A stretch of DNA of 64,000 nt from Stentor roeselii (Eukaryota; Ciliophora; Heterotrichea; Heterotrichida; Stentoridae), in NCBI GenBank assembly GCA_006503475.1, contig RSEH01000031.1, positions 1 through 64,000 on the forward strand. Direction: 5' to 3'. Within the stretch, counting starts at the first letter, position 1. Every line of letters begins with the position of its first letter. Positions 35,501 to 44,558 of this stretch are shown here, in pieces. The translations under genes were made by a program, and so were the position numbers. Below the pieces are notes generated by a model. That model was not told the origin of the DNA. It ran no database searches and saw only the letters and a list, made by a program, of their open reading frames with translations.

Positions 35501-37011
35501 ATAATTTTCAACATTTCTCCCTCATCTCCTAAATTCGGGTATTTTAAAGTGGAGTTGACGATTTGGAACAGAATATCTTTAGTTTCACAGTCATTTTCGT
35601 TAAAAATATACAAAATCTCTTTCGAAACTCCAGAAGAAACAAAAATTTCAAGTTTTTTCTCATCATTAGCCTCAAGGTCATTAACCCACCCGTTAAACTT
35701 CTGCAAAAACTCGAAATCCTGAAAGTTTTCCTTAAAAACCCTAACAAAACTTTCCTTAATTCTCTTTTTATCACATCTTTCAAACATTTTATCAATATTT
35801 TTTCCCCAAAGTCTTTGAATTTTACTTTCAGAAGTAGAAAACCAGCAAGGGTGGATTAAAACTTGTTCAGCTCCTGGAAGATTAACTTTTTGTTTATTTT
35901 TCTGAAGAAACCTTAAATGAACGAATTCCAGGATATTATGTAAAAGTTGTTTTTGTCCTCCTTTTTCAGAGGTTTTTTTCGAGTTTTCATTGAAAACTTT
36001 CAGGATTTTTTCAAAAGTTTCAACTAAAAAGCTGTTGATTACTGGTTGGACTTCCGAGTTGGAATCAGTTAAATTGAAGAGAATTGAGAGAAGTTTACTT
36101 GCGACGTAAGGACTTTTGTGCATTGGGGTGAAAGGAACTTCAAGGTTATCACCATCGACAACATCCTGTATTCCATTAACAATCAAGACTTTAAGTCTTT
36201 CACTTTCCCTTAAAACAATTCCGATTTTTTCATTAAGTCCTTTTCCAAGGTAAAACAAAATATTCAAAGCAAGGACAAGATTGTTTAAAACGAAGTAAGA
36301 TTTGCAGGTCTCTCCTTCAGGTTTGTGAATCATTGAAAGAATCACATCAAAGATCTTGTAACAAATTTCATGATCCGAGACAAAATCGTGAAACTTGCAA
36401 AGACTCAAGATGACCAAAAGCACATACTCTAAAAAATGACTATTCTCAAAATTCGTTCCATCAAAAGTCAAAGACTCTCTCATGCTAATCGACCCTTCCA
36501 GCAGTTCCTTCAAGTTCAACGCGCGAAACTTCAACAAGAACTCAAAAAAGTTCTCAAAAATTTCTTTAGAACTATCTCGAAAGTCCCTATTTCCCGTGAT
36601 GATGACTAACAAGTTATCAATAAACAACGCCAGGGTGTTAATTTTTCCTTGTTTACTGAATGACTGTAAAGAAGTTAAATTTAGAAGTTCTCCAAAAAAA
36701 CTTGAAAGTTGCGATTTGCTTAACTTGACTTTAGACACTTTAAGAAGGTAGTCAAGGATGATGAGGGAAGAGTCGAGAGACTGGCTTATTTCTTCGTAGG
36801 AAGATCCAGGAAGGCAGAGGGTCGAAATCATGTCTAAAAGCTTCGGAATCAGACCTTCACAAAGCTTTTTGTTGTTCATTATTGAGACCCGAAAAGGGTT
36901 CAGGTCTTTGTCGCATCCGAGCTGACGGTCGAGCACTAAGTAGTTCTTGCAGATCTCCCAGTGGCCGCTTAATTGAGGTTCTGATCTTCTGCTGTGTTTT
37001 TTATCTGACAT
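29509..37011 (-). CDS. BEACH-WD40 protein (PH-BEACH, lectin-like domain)
   Basis: A 2500-aa frame with no visible intron. The first 750 residues are helical and HEAT/armadillo-like. Residues about 770-960 look like a concanavalin/laminin-G type domain (FSIVLWFFPD, WNLLCLNF). A PH-like domain lies at about 1765-1890 and is followed by the BEACH domain at about 1910-2175, with recognisable blocks PVFPWLIQDY, YHYGSHFSSPAVVTYYLLRIEPF, LIPELFYQP and FGFKQYGKNA. WD40 blades fill the C-terminus (IFSGSADSTIISWN). This order is shared by the neurobeachin/LYST/WDFY group, large cytosolic scaffolds controlling membrane traffic, lysosome size or receptor transport. Which subgroup applies is unclear. The gene is divergent from the NEK-IFT57 gene across 480 bp. 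Confidence 0.88.
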   Translation of the reverse strand: MSDKKHSRRSEPQLSGHWEICKNYLVLDRQLGCDKDLNPFRVSIMNNKKLCEGLIPKLLDMISTLCLPGSSYEEISQSLDSSLIILDYLLKVSKVKLSKSQLSSFFGELLNLTSLQSFSKQGKINTLALFIDNLLVIITGNRDFRDSSKEIFENFFEFLLKFRALNLKELLEGSISMRESLTFDGTNFENSHFLEYVLLVILSLCKFHDFVSDHEICYKIFDVILSMIHKPEGETCKSYFVLNNLVLALNILFYLGKGLNEKIGIVLRESERLKVLIVNGIQDVVDGDNLEVPFTPMHKSPYVASKLLSILFNLTDSNSEVQPVINSFLVETFEKILKVFNENSKKTSEKGGQKQLLHNILEFVHLRFLQKNKQKVNLPGAEQVLIHPCWFSTSESKIQRLWGKNIDKMFERCDKKRIKESFVRVFKENFQDFEFLQKFNGWVNDLEANDEKKLEIFVSSGVSKEILYIFNENDCETKDILFQIVNSTLKYPNLGDEGEMLKIILLKILQRKPELSEFCEDWLAKLISFHQEKTLADFISFTSQTTQVRIQETLLNSILKAQSLKKSDFCLFKTLITKGFLNILSEVLLRLSESHLNSIQSLWKLTFDVFQEILKKEELIFKNPGILFKKIDTFFRSSLNETTQTKLIESTFKQLKRIVISKDYTFFRTPSGIPLLLTYFSQGTSKKIEKTRTRFEKMLKISTNFNHSIKYGMVQSLLSCIDSNTALILWSNPFKTLSKSMSIHFSISNLTRILTLLRTSKDSSVKLTLLECIHDALALTPERSSNFSFNSNGSLKVFFDSEVFCLQNEFSIVLWFFPDCKSKSVVLNLTCSSDTFLVKTNKEKVVVCINDHCFEVENLVNNSWNLLCLNFKFIKVARMVKNKKLSISLNNSMKHFKDQSRLSFSQKNLMKSLALAGAFQKYSSFIGKISGVYIYSFRLKQPHIDFLFNLAPYECPHFLSSSLKHTGNKQCQDLKSCLLYYCTKDSVNHFPNTQSTVLCDTFSWSSIPQVIQAFTPTRFMVELATSCFSESECLTKCFEIFLRLLLSKTIEITSELSGILTHLMNNNQIDDRNFEIFVMIVMNISDFHAKQMIEASFLKISEFSGKDRLLGSLCRKFKELFVVNRENLYRYCMIIKKTDRIKKFLEDFICPGVENRLTDVISFVMVTLLNSDHFDLIEGFMQIIETIKMNFMNSTLMATVFIHILERVSEDHVKISVIKCLVQEFEQHEQELMRTALFLIDEVLPNSLSFKISQFLLEESLYQKEKHLIIRIGFFEIVGKRLKFCSDPIIFKFLLNILNGNSREIKKIVYDSDLFPEIFFEIPENNELSLIIDEILITIFTEAITFGEFDKLCLYLRENPKLGIFFRLLVKSDLKDIDILFNFLNVLKEFLRNHQVSDIKEFTKVLNHLTSPSLLETYAENMTLKELFSKSVKTPKKKLEFSKVKFKCPLIEVIQIFANSISNSSHFCKEILKIFKNLLESSSFRWFNKNRTSTSQERLISENLISIFIFMEFLCIYEESHKKVLNFLTEFMVKTHIFSKLIFFFDKRENKGILEIYDKMPSNHAILSHDSVNEEFLVENFTSNSALSSSEGVKYESFKSYLDSVLVDFSSADNRSLDFLSNPSWQDVYENLQTIIKNFKKSVTFYYRTSIDEKPVINPSTFPQYSKVLTELHENPWMTHLNQSFERLSYLNKRKFEKFCLNLKKMDHFSRNLEPSRKVRQVYDKYYRWTLMKNDYPKEKNVILEISQLELPSSNRSSFVSLSTSVHSKQVEKSICRCEIELVKVQGSSFGLFEITDFHIEIKFTALGKENNSNSCLSIPTKSLPRQGYLFWQVENISEIFFKRIVHKHSAIEFILTSGKSYLINFQTEATRNEVVAKLKNWPVPLLKNEKSLLDNLTTDWKSLKVSNFEYLMNLNKLAGRSSNDLSQFPVFPWLIQDYSIFSIFQDDWYRKLDFPIGAQTEDLQKEAKKRFNTCNGTDLKPYHYGSHFSSPAVVTYYLLRIEPFMTQAKEIQGGSFDSPDRLFHDLELSWKSSLSFMGDVKELIPELFYQPFALKNSVPADFGKTQANKHVQDVDLPTWSCNFQDFIKKHRLALESAHVSSELNNWIDLVFGFKQYGKNAVDSFNVFTCTACEDSFKVLCESHPKLAQSYFQQAYHFGMHPACLFKTSKHVKRDEVKRRYFLKNANLNEYKLKKVKNKIEILGQVHAIFLKDSKVLMVKSKEEQFFISKFKRSSAENFLDMKEFLMDHYYKSLDFPDLFSSNAFALFKRKFLVSAFSSTNSLTIHTTKGKILFSCLLHTDLVTVTSASKSEIFSGSADSTIISWNLSESSVTSNHFYYGHSSSIQQLSVISSYCLLLSLSVEGLLLIHDTRSSFPLKSLKTQASVLAGGELGHFALAHCKKVEFFGVNCDKIQEISVTTQAIQLKFNETGDTCLELHKDFLVLRDPTEPSSFKSIPLQSAQDALFDESEEFLFIGRNKAKDLNDRETCGLYVIQQVRKC

Positions 37012-37491
37012 TAATTTTTTATATCCTGAGATGTTGTAAGACTTTATTGCATTTCAGTGAATAGGCTGGTTTAGAGTGGATTTTGAAAGGGTAAAAGAAG
37101 GGAAGTGTTTGGAGGTTAATATGGACTGGGGTGTGGGAGGATTATTTTAGGAAAATTTGTGGGTTTTAGGAGATTTTTCTATTTTAATGAGATTAAAAGT
37201 GATTATTAGATGGATGGGTTAAGTTGGAGGGATTTTAAGAACTATTGAGGGTTAAAATGCACTTTTTTTAGTTTAAATAAGGCTATGAAACAATAAGAAA
37301 ACTCATGCATTTATTTAGAGGCAAGCATATATGCATTAATGCTAAAAACCCAAGTCCATATCTAAATCCATCCAAATCCACTAAAAATTTCCTCATAAAC
37401 CCCAAACAATTCAAATCACCTTCCCACAAGCACCTTCTCAAATTCTTCCAACTCCATGACGCCTAAGCTAAAATAAATCAAAAATCAAATT
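37012..37491. promoter_or_regulatory. Divergent promoter region with a flip in G/C strand skew
   Basis: 480 bp between BEACH (minus) and NEK-IFT57 (plus). From about 37070 to 37260 the plus strand is G-rich and C-poor; from about 37330 to 37460 it is C-rich and G-poor. Each half is therefore C-rich on the sense strand of the gene it precedes. The switch lies near 37260-37330. Confidence 0.5.
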
Positions 37492-39459
37492 ATGAATAAT
37501 GACGGTGATATCTCAGGCAAAACGATCAGAGGACTTCAAGTGCAAAAGCCAATCGGCCAAGGGAAATTTTCAATAGTCTACAAAGCAGTAAACCAAGCCG
37601 ACAACTCTTTAGTAGCCCTGAAGATGATCCGAGTAACCCAAACATAGATTTTCGACATGATGGACCCAAAACAGCGGGAAAAGTGTTTAAAAGAAGTCCG
37701 TCTTCTAGAGTCTCTAGACCATCCAAACATAATAAAATACCTCGACTCATTCATAGAGTCCAACCAATTATTCATCGCAATTGAATGGGCAGAAAAGGGC
37801 GATCTGAAAAAGCTAATCAAAAAGTGCCAAAGCGACGAAACAACCATCGACGAAAAGCGAATCTGGGAATATTTATACCAAATCGCCTCAGCCCTCAAGC
37901 ACATGCAAGACAGAAGAATCATGCATCGCGATCTTAAGCCAGCGAACATCTTCCTTGTCGCTGACGGGTCTTTAAAACTTGGAGACTTGGGACTTGGCCG
38001 TTTTATGTCGAGTCAAACAATTGAGGCCTTTTCTAGAGTCGGGACTCCACTTTACATGTCTCCTGAAGTCTTGAAAGGCAGCGGGTATGACTGGAAGTCA
38101 GACATCTGGAGTCTCGGATGCATTGTTTATGAGTTGGCCTGTCTTCGCTCGCCTTTCAAACGAGATGATGAAAAGATGAGTCTTTACGACCTGTTCCAAA
38201 CCATCAGCAAAGGCGAGTACCCTCCACTTCCAAGTCGTTACAGTGAAGAACTGAAACAAGTAGTTTCTTTGATGATCCAGATACTTCCTCAGAATCGTCT
38301 TTCAACTGAGCAGATTGTTGAGCTTTGTGAAATCCAACTGAAAGCGAATGTAAAGAAACATCGGGTGGATCCTTTTTTAGTCATGGATGATATTGCTGAG
38401 AAGTTGAAACTTCTGAAATATGAAAAGTTTCTGAAAGATACGAATAGGAAGCCTCTTAGCAAGGTTTACTTCGCTTTGGAGTCTGATAGGACTGAACAGC
38501 TTCGATGTTTTTGTGACTTGTGCAACTGGATCATGAGTCTCAGGAACCCTTCTCAGAATCCGGTTTATCTTGGAGTTAGAACTGACCCAGACCGCATTGT
38601 CACCACTGTACTCAACAGTATCAAGAATTATGGAGTTAAAGTCCCTGAGTTCGTCACTAGTGAAGCACTTAAGAACGGCTTCGGAGAAGCCGTTTGTTTT
38701 ATAGTCAATGATCTACTTAATAAGGAACTCATTCGGCAGGATTATAGATTTGAAACTCCTGTTTTGATTGAAAATGGAATTGAATGCTATGGTGACCCTC
38801 CTGAAGGTCTTGAGTTTTATGAAGAAATGCCTTCAGGTGACCCAGAAATGATTTTTTTTAGTCCAGAAGTTGAACAGGTTGTTGAAAATGATGAAGTGTT
38901 TTTTCAGGAATCAGAAAAAACTCTCATCGACCCTTCAGACTGGCTCCTAGAAGTCAAAAGAGTTGAAAAAAAACTAGTCTTGCAAGATTCTCCTGACCTG
39001 TCCCCTAACACCCTAAAGAAAACCTTTCAAGTCATCAAACAATTCAACCATTCAGAAAATCCAGTCATCCTCAGTTCAAAAGCTTTAAAACTCACTGAAG
39101 ATCTCGAAAAAATCAAATCAAAAGAACAGCTACTTCAAAGAATGTTCAAAGTAGAAACCCTTAAAGCAAAAGAAGTCTTAGAAATCTCAAAAGCACTTCG
39201 AAGTCCTGTCAGGTCCTTCAGCACCGGTTCGAAAGTCCTGGAAAAGTTCAACTTTAAAAGAAACCACGTTGAAAGTTTAAAGACACAACTTGAAGAAATC
39301 GAGAAAAGAATGAAAATATTTGAAAAGACTCCTCATGCAGTGAATCCGGTGCCGAAAATGAAAGAGTCTATTGTGAAGCTGAAGAAAGACCTGCGACAAT
39401 TAGAACTGACAACTGGGATCTTACGTACTTATCATAACTCGTGTTTAGTCCCTAAGTAA
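37492..39459 (+). CDS. NEK6/7-like protein kinase fused to IFT57
   Basis: ATG 37492 and a 15-nt intron at 37633-37647 give 650 aa. Residues about 14-280 are a complete NEK kinase: glycine loop IGQGKFS, Lys in ALKMI, NEK6/7-type IFDMMDPKQREKC, catalytic MHRDLKPAN at about 139-147, DLG, GTPLYMSPE. The frame runs straight on, with no stop or added linker, into residues about 288-650. These align along their length with IFT57/HIPPI: FLVMDDIAEKLKLLKYE, KPLSKVYFAL and GFGEAVCFIVNDLL in the N-terminal CH-like domain, DPSDWLLEVKRVEKKL in the middle, then a coiled coil ending KLKKDLRQLELTTGIL. IFT57 is a peripheral IFT-B subunit and NEKs often regulate cilia, so this would place a kinase in the IFT train (inference). 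Kinesin starts 19 bp downstream on the same strand. A Met at about 293 could allow a separate IFT57 product. Confidence 0.88.
37633..37647 (+). other. 15-nt intron in the NEK-IFT57 gene
   Basis: GTAACCCAAACATAG, phase 0, after codon 47, with in-frame TAG. Removal joins ALKMIR to IFDMMD, restoring the NEK N-lobe. A is at position 10. Confidence 0.93.
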
Positions 39460-39478
39460 CTTGTAATCGTTATAATTC

Positions 39479-41481
39479 ATGTCGCGCAATGAAAATATTC
39501 ATGTTTCGCTGAGATTCAGGCCTTTGAATCTTCGAGAAATCGATGAAAATGAAAGCAATGTCTGGCAGGTCAATAAAAACTCTGTCATCTTGAAACAAGA
39601 GTGGGCTCAGTACTTTCAGGACTCAAAAAAACTCAACGGCCCGCCGAAGGCTTACAATTATAGTAAAGGTAAACAGATTATTGCTTCACTTCTAAAGACT
39701 CTAACTTACTGCTTTATGAGACTGTCGCGAAAAGAGTTGTCAGGGCTTCCTTGGATGGGTATAATGGAACTATTTTTGCTTATGGACAAACTGGCAGCGG
39801 GAAAACTTATACCATGATGGGAAGTGAAGGAGCTGACCACGAACCCACTCCAAGATTTTCAAGAAAAGAAAGAAGGTCAGTATCTCCATTCCGTGCCTTA
39901 AAAGGTTTCAAAGACCAGCCGAGTCCACGTCACACAAAGCTCGAATTACCAAAAGATAAAGGTATAATAATCTACGCATTAGAAGATTTATTCGAGACAG
40001 TAAACGTAAGATCTGACAAAAACTACTACTTGATGGTCTCTTACCTGGAGATCTACAACGAGCAAGTCTACGACCTTCTCTGCGAAGGTACCAGTTTTAA
40101 AAACGAGGCCCTTTCTGTAAACGAGGACCCTCAGCGAGGTTTTTACGTGAAAGGTCTAACAGAGCACGTTGTAAACTCAATCTCCGAAGTCCTCTCCTTC
40201 ATCGAGAAAGGAGAAGCAAACCGTCGTTACGCAGTGACTTCAATGAACCACAACAGTTCTCGAAGCCACACGATTTTCCGTCTGAACGTCACAAGTGTGC
40301 GAGTACTTGACTCCCAAGAAGAAGACTCAAGCATCACAACTGACTCAGTTTTAAACTTCGTGGACTTGGCAGGTTCCGAACGAGTAAGCAACTTGCAAGA
40401 CACGCCTCTTCCTCGTCATCGAATGAAAAGTTCTAACAATATTGAGACTCTGCTGACAGAAGGCAAGCATATCAACACGAGTTTATTTTACTTGTGCCAG
40501 GTGATTAATCGCTTGAGTGAGAAGAACACTTCGAAGAACGACATGCATATTCCTTACCGAAATTCAAATCTTACGAAAATTTTGAGATCGTCGCTGGGAG
40601 GGAACTCGCTTACTTGCATTATTTGCACCGCGACTCCGACACTTGCACAGTTTGAAATGACTCTCAGCACTTTGAGGTTCGGAGGCACTGCTCGCACTAT
40701 CACTAACAGGGTGGAAGCAAATATTAGAAATAATAAAAACGCTGAGATTCTACAGGCTTATCAAAGGGACATCGATGTGATCAGGGCCCAGATACTCCAG
40801 GCGCAGGAAGATGGGAAGGTTAAAGCTGAGGAATACGCAAATCTTCAGAAGGAACTTCAGGATCGCATCTTGAAACTCACTCAAATGCTGCTTAATAAGA
40901 ATTTGAGAGAAAAAAGAGAAGAAATTGATGAAAATGTGTTCAGTCATGTCGCTGGATTACTTATTAATGATGAAAGACTTGTCAAGTATCAGGAAAAAGA
41001 AAGGGTTGAAGATAGAAATTTGAAATTTGACTCTAGGGCTCAACTTGCTTTGGAAAGGATGAAGGCTATGAATCAACAGTGTGTGGAAAAAGATGCAATT
41101 ATTCATGGATTAAGGGAATCCAAACAGTTTCTTATTGATTCAAAGGTAAATTTAATGAATGAACTTAAAAAAAGCATCGAGTTAACCAAACAAATCAATG
41201 AAAAAAGCTCGAAATATCGAGAAAAACTAGAAAAGGAAAAAGAAAAACAGAACTTTTTAAAGAGAAAACTTGGAATTTTAGAAAAACAGGAAGAAGTTGA
41301 AGGGTTTTCTCTACAGGACATTGAATCTCTTGAAAAATTTTACCTTCAAGCGATAGACAAGGTGAAAATGGCTCAGATTAAGCTGCACTTTCAACATGTT
41401 GAAGAAATTAGCGCTGTTTCAGTCCAAAGTAACGAAAAGATGTGGGAGCATCTAGGAATAGAGAATGTTAGTAATAATTGA
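39479..41481 (+). CDS. N-terminal kinesin motor with coiled-coil tail
   Basis: Start ATG 39479; removing a 14-nt intron (39663-39676) gives 662 aa. The motor spans about residues 5-400: NIHVSLRFRPLN at the first strand, P-loop GQTGSGKT at about 98, SSRSH at about 256, DLAGSE at about 291, and HINTSLFYLCQVI then NSNLTKILRSSLGGNS. The N-terminal motor and start resemble kinesin-7/CENP-E-type proteins, but the subfamily is not certain. A basic insertion of about 40 residues (SRKERRSVSPFRALKG within it) separates TMMG from the usual GII segment near loop L5/L6. Residues about 410-650 are coiled coil. Plus-end transport is expected from the N-motor layout. It follows NEK-IFT57 by 19 bp and could share its expression. 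Confidence 0.9.
39663..39676 (+). other. 14-nt intron in the kinesin gene
   Basis: GTAAAGGTAAACAG, phase 1. Flanking frames differ by 3n+2, so 14 nt is required. Splicing gives AYNYNYCFTSKDSNLLLYE, which fits the F-x-F-D-x-V-F ... VYE segment of kinesins in spacing. A is six bases from the 3' end. Confidence 0.82.
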
Positions 41482-41569
41482 GTAAGTGTAAGCTCTAACA
41501 ATCAACCCTATCTTCACTAAACCCTTATCTCCTCAAATATTCCTAAAATTTCTCAACCCTTTCCTTAAA

Positions 41570-42789
41570 ATGTCTGAATTCCCCGAATTAAAATCCTATC
41601 AAAAGCGAATCACAACAAGTTCCTACAAACTTCCTCCAATCCTCTCCTTCCAAAGCTACCAAGACCAAAAAACCTGCGAGTCAAGACTTCAAACCTTCCG
41701 CTTCGAGCGAGGCAACATGAAAAAAAGACAAATCCCGAAAAAGCTCTTCAGTAAAAGTTTAGTCCTCGACCAGCATTTCCAGTTCCACATAATCGACGAA
41801 GAGCTGAAGATATTTTTCGAGAAGTTAAAAACTTTGAAGTCTAAGCTCACGCTTGTAAAGTTAATTAGAAATCCTACGCCGATCTTTTTAAAACAATTTC
41901 TGAGCAGAATAAACAGATTTTTAATTCGAAACTTGAAGAGACTTTAGCCTTGTCTGAAGTTATTTATGGGATTATTCTTTCGAAGTTTGAACAAGATTTG
42001 CAAGAAGCTGGAATCGCTGCTTATCCTTATTTGCATAGAAATCATGTTGTTAGAGATGAGGTTGATACCCTGGGCTTGAACTGCTCGTACCTCGCTTTGG
42101 CTATCAATGCTTTTAAAGGAGCTATTGCGGCTTATCGAACTTTGGCAAAGAAAAAAGAGGCAAAGCCTCTGGAGTACTTTGAACTGAATGAACTTTTCAG
42201 TTATCTTGCTCAAGCTCGACTTAATATCAGTGAGTTACTCGATGAGATGACATTTAATGAGAAGTTCATCAATGAAAAATATAAAATGTCAGAAAACACT
42301 CTTAACCTTCACTCAGTCGCTGAAATTTTAAATGTTCCTCCAGAAGTCATTGAAAAATTGAAGAAAAACTCAGTAAATGACTATAAAGAAATTAAAGACT
42401 TAACACCTAAAGCCTCCAGTGAAGTTATTGAAGGAATTTTCAATACAAGGAAATATCTCAGTTCTTTAGAAAGCTCTGCATCTCATGCGAAATCAAGTAT
42501 TTATCTAAGAATAATGAGCCACTACAGCAAGACCACATCTCAAGACCATCATTACGCCTCAGAAGGTTTTTCTAAAACAGATCGTCCAGAGCGTTCTTTA
42601 TCTTCTCTAAACGACCCGAAGCTTTACAGCAACATTTCAAACGTTTACGGCTCAAACCCAAGTCTCAAGCTTTTATCGTCAGAAAGACTTCCAAGACCGA
42701 CAAACAAAGTCAGGTACTTCCCAGACCTCGGTTTAAAAAAGGCAGTGAAATTAGGAGAAATCGTGACAAAGAGCATTAATAATTATTAA
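41570..42789 (+). CDS. Protein of unknown function, helical, 401 aa
   Basis: ATG 41570; excising a 14-nt intron at 41855-41868 joins two frames into 401 aa, crossing from KTLKSKLTL to KSYADLFKTISEQ. Without splicing the first frame would run on 26 codons and stop at TAG 41945-41947. Residues about 70-270 are mainly helical and E/K/L-rich; residues about 285-370 are Ser-rich and probably disordered (SSLESSASHAKSS, RPERSLSSLNDPK). No domain is recognised. The gene converges with the DHHC gene (16 bp between stops) and lies 88 bp after kinesin on the same strand. A C-rich, G-poor leader (41500-41565) precedes it. Confidence 0.75.
41855..41868 (+). other. 14-nt intron in the 401-aa protein gene
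   Basis: GTAAAGTTAATTAG, phase 0, after codon 95. The frames on both sides (starts 41570 and 41950) differ by 3n+2. After removal the downstream frame is open from 41869. A is six bases from the 3' end. Confidence 0.9.
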
Positions 42790-42805
42790 CATGAGAAACT
42801 AGCTA

Positions 42806-44389
42806 TTACTCAATTTGCGTATTCAACTTTTCCATGATATCAAAATAACTTGCATCTAAAGTTGAATTCTTCAGTTTTTCTTCAGTGTTGCGAAGACTTG
42901 GATGTGAATTGCAGCACATGTCTTGAAAGTTCCCGAAACATGTCCGATGGCGATTATCAAAAGAAATCGTTGAAATCGAGTCATTTTTCGCTTCAGTTGA
43001 AGTTTTACTGAACCTTTCATTTGTAGTTCTGTTTGTTGCGAAGTTCTTGAAATGCACTGAAAGTAGCATAGTAAGAGGAATAGCGAATATAAAAGCGATT
43101 CCAGTAAGACAAGCTGAAAGCACCTTGTCAACAATCAACGGGACTTCAACATAGTCAACTGGGTGATGATCAACGAAAGAGTAAATATTAATCGCGATGG
43201 TTCCCATCAATGACAACCAGACACAATTGATGAACAAGAAAAAAATTCCTAAATTTCTTGCCCCGATGCAATTATTCACCCAAGGACAGTGATGGTCGAA
43301 CTTTTCCACACACTTATCGCAGGACTGACAGTGTCTGGACCTGGCAGGTCTATAAATTTGACAGTCCGGGCAGACCAGGTACGTTTCATACTGTTCGTAA
43401 AGTTTCAACAACTCATTCATTCCTTCCTTGTTCACCAGGTACCCTGGATTTTTGTTGAAAAGAAGAAGAAAAACAAAGTCAGTCAAAAATATGATGAACG
43501 CGTAAGGATAGACGTAGTAGTCACCTGATGATAGGCGTAAAGCTAGATTCAAAGCTGTACCTAAACAGAAGAATATTAGAAAACTCGCGTAGGATAAACG
43601 ACTTGCTTGGGGAGGTCGTAGTGGAGGCTTTAAAGCACATTCGTCGAACCATCTGATTTCTTTTAACAAGGGAATAAGAGGTTTTTTATCTAGTCTTATT
43701 GCGATGTCGAGAGCGGTTTCTGACTTGTTGTCCTATTTTTAAATTACAGTCAACTTCCGGTCAGCACCCTTTAGAAGAAGGTTCCGGATAATCCGAGTGT
43801 TTCCTGCTAAAGTCGCTAAATGTAAAGGGGTATGACCGTCTTCATCCTTTATGTTCACGTCCATTTTCCAGCTTAGTAAAATTGAAGCTGCTGTCTCACA
43901 GCCCATGTATGAAGCCCAATGCAAGGGAAGACTGCGCTTTTTGTCTAAGACTTCATGATTTTGACCTATTGACTTTAAATAGACCAGGCATTGTGCCTGG
44001 TCACCTTGAGCTGCAACGTGCATCAGACTTAGTCCTTGAAGGTTTCTTGAATTCAGGTCTGAACCGATTTCTATTAGAATTTTTAAGACTTCCTAAATAA
44101 ATGTCACCAGATGGCCACGAAATGAAGCAAAGTGAGCTGCTAAAAAACCTTCTTCGCTTGATATGTTTGCCCAGGCTTTTAACTTTTCAGAGGATTTGTA
44201 AAACTTTTTGGAGTACTCTACCATGAACTTGATTACTGATAAATTTCCGTTTAGACTTGCGATGTGGAGAGCTGACATTCCTCTTGAATCTTTGCAGTTG
44301 TGAAGATCTAAGGAGGATGACCTGAGGAGGGAGTAAAGTTCGGAAATGCTTGCTTTATATACTAGGTTGATAAAAAGGGCTTCCGACAT
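42806..44389 (-). CDS. Ankyrin-repeat DHHC palmitoyltransferase (ZDHHC13/17-like)
   Basis: Two 15-nt introns join three coding pieces into 517 aa. Residues 1-255 are ankyrin repeats (GMSALHIASLNGNLSVIKFM, DGHTPLHLATLAGNTRIIRN); splicing at 44093-44107 restores a repeat (GHLEVLKILIEIGSDLN). TM1 and TM2 lie at about 275-320. The Cys-rich domain follows (CPDCQIYRPARSRHC), with the catalytic DHHC at 355-358 in DHHCPWVNNCIG, then TM3 and TM4 at about 370-440. The TTxE-like motif of the family may correspond to NRTTNERF after TM4. Family members S-acylate proteins at Golgi or surface membranes, and the ankyrin part recruits substrates. Several N-myristoyl/Cys-rich N-termini encoded nearby (MGCC, MGCSC) are the kind of substrate such enzymes modify, but no direct link is shown. 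Confidence 0.92.
43733..43747 (-). other. 15-nt intron 2 of the ankyrin-DHHC gene
   Basis: GTAATTTAAAAATAG on the minus strand. Removal joins the ankyrin block RKLT to DNKSETALDIA. A is at position 10. Confidence 0.93.
44093..44107 (-). other. 15-nt intron 1 of the ankyrin-DHHC gene
   Basis: GTGACATTTATTTAG on the minus strand, the only GTGA donor found. Removal gives RGHL-EVLKILIEIG, a normal ankyrin repeat. A is at position 10. Confidence 0.93.
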
Positions 44390-44558
44390 AATTGTTGTAT
44401 TACATAAAATTGAGAAGAGTAATTTTTCCCAAAGCTTAAAACGTTTATAATCAAAAAAGCTTACTAAGTCATACTTTTAGAAGAATTAGCCATTAGAGTA
44501 AATTTTTCACGATCAAGAAATAATAAATGAATTTTGATATTGAATTAAATTTTTTGTA

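Noticed and set aside
37657-39459. Start of the NEK-IFT57 protein at the Met in 37657
   Set aside because: This would remove the glycine loop and the ATP-binding Lys; the upstream exon supplies both through a 15-nt intron.
39669-39697. A 29-nt intron in kinesin instead of the 14-nt one
   Set aside because: It restores the frame too, but removes the residues needed to keep normal kinesin spacing, and it lacks the length and A(-6) pattern of every other intron here.
41570-42789. Two adjacent genes (41570-41947 and 41950-42789)
   Set aside because: A 14-nt GT-AG intron joins them with 27 extra good codons before the second supposed start.
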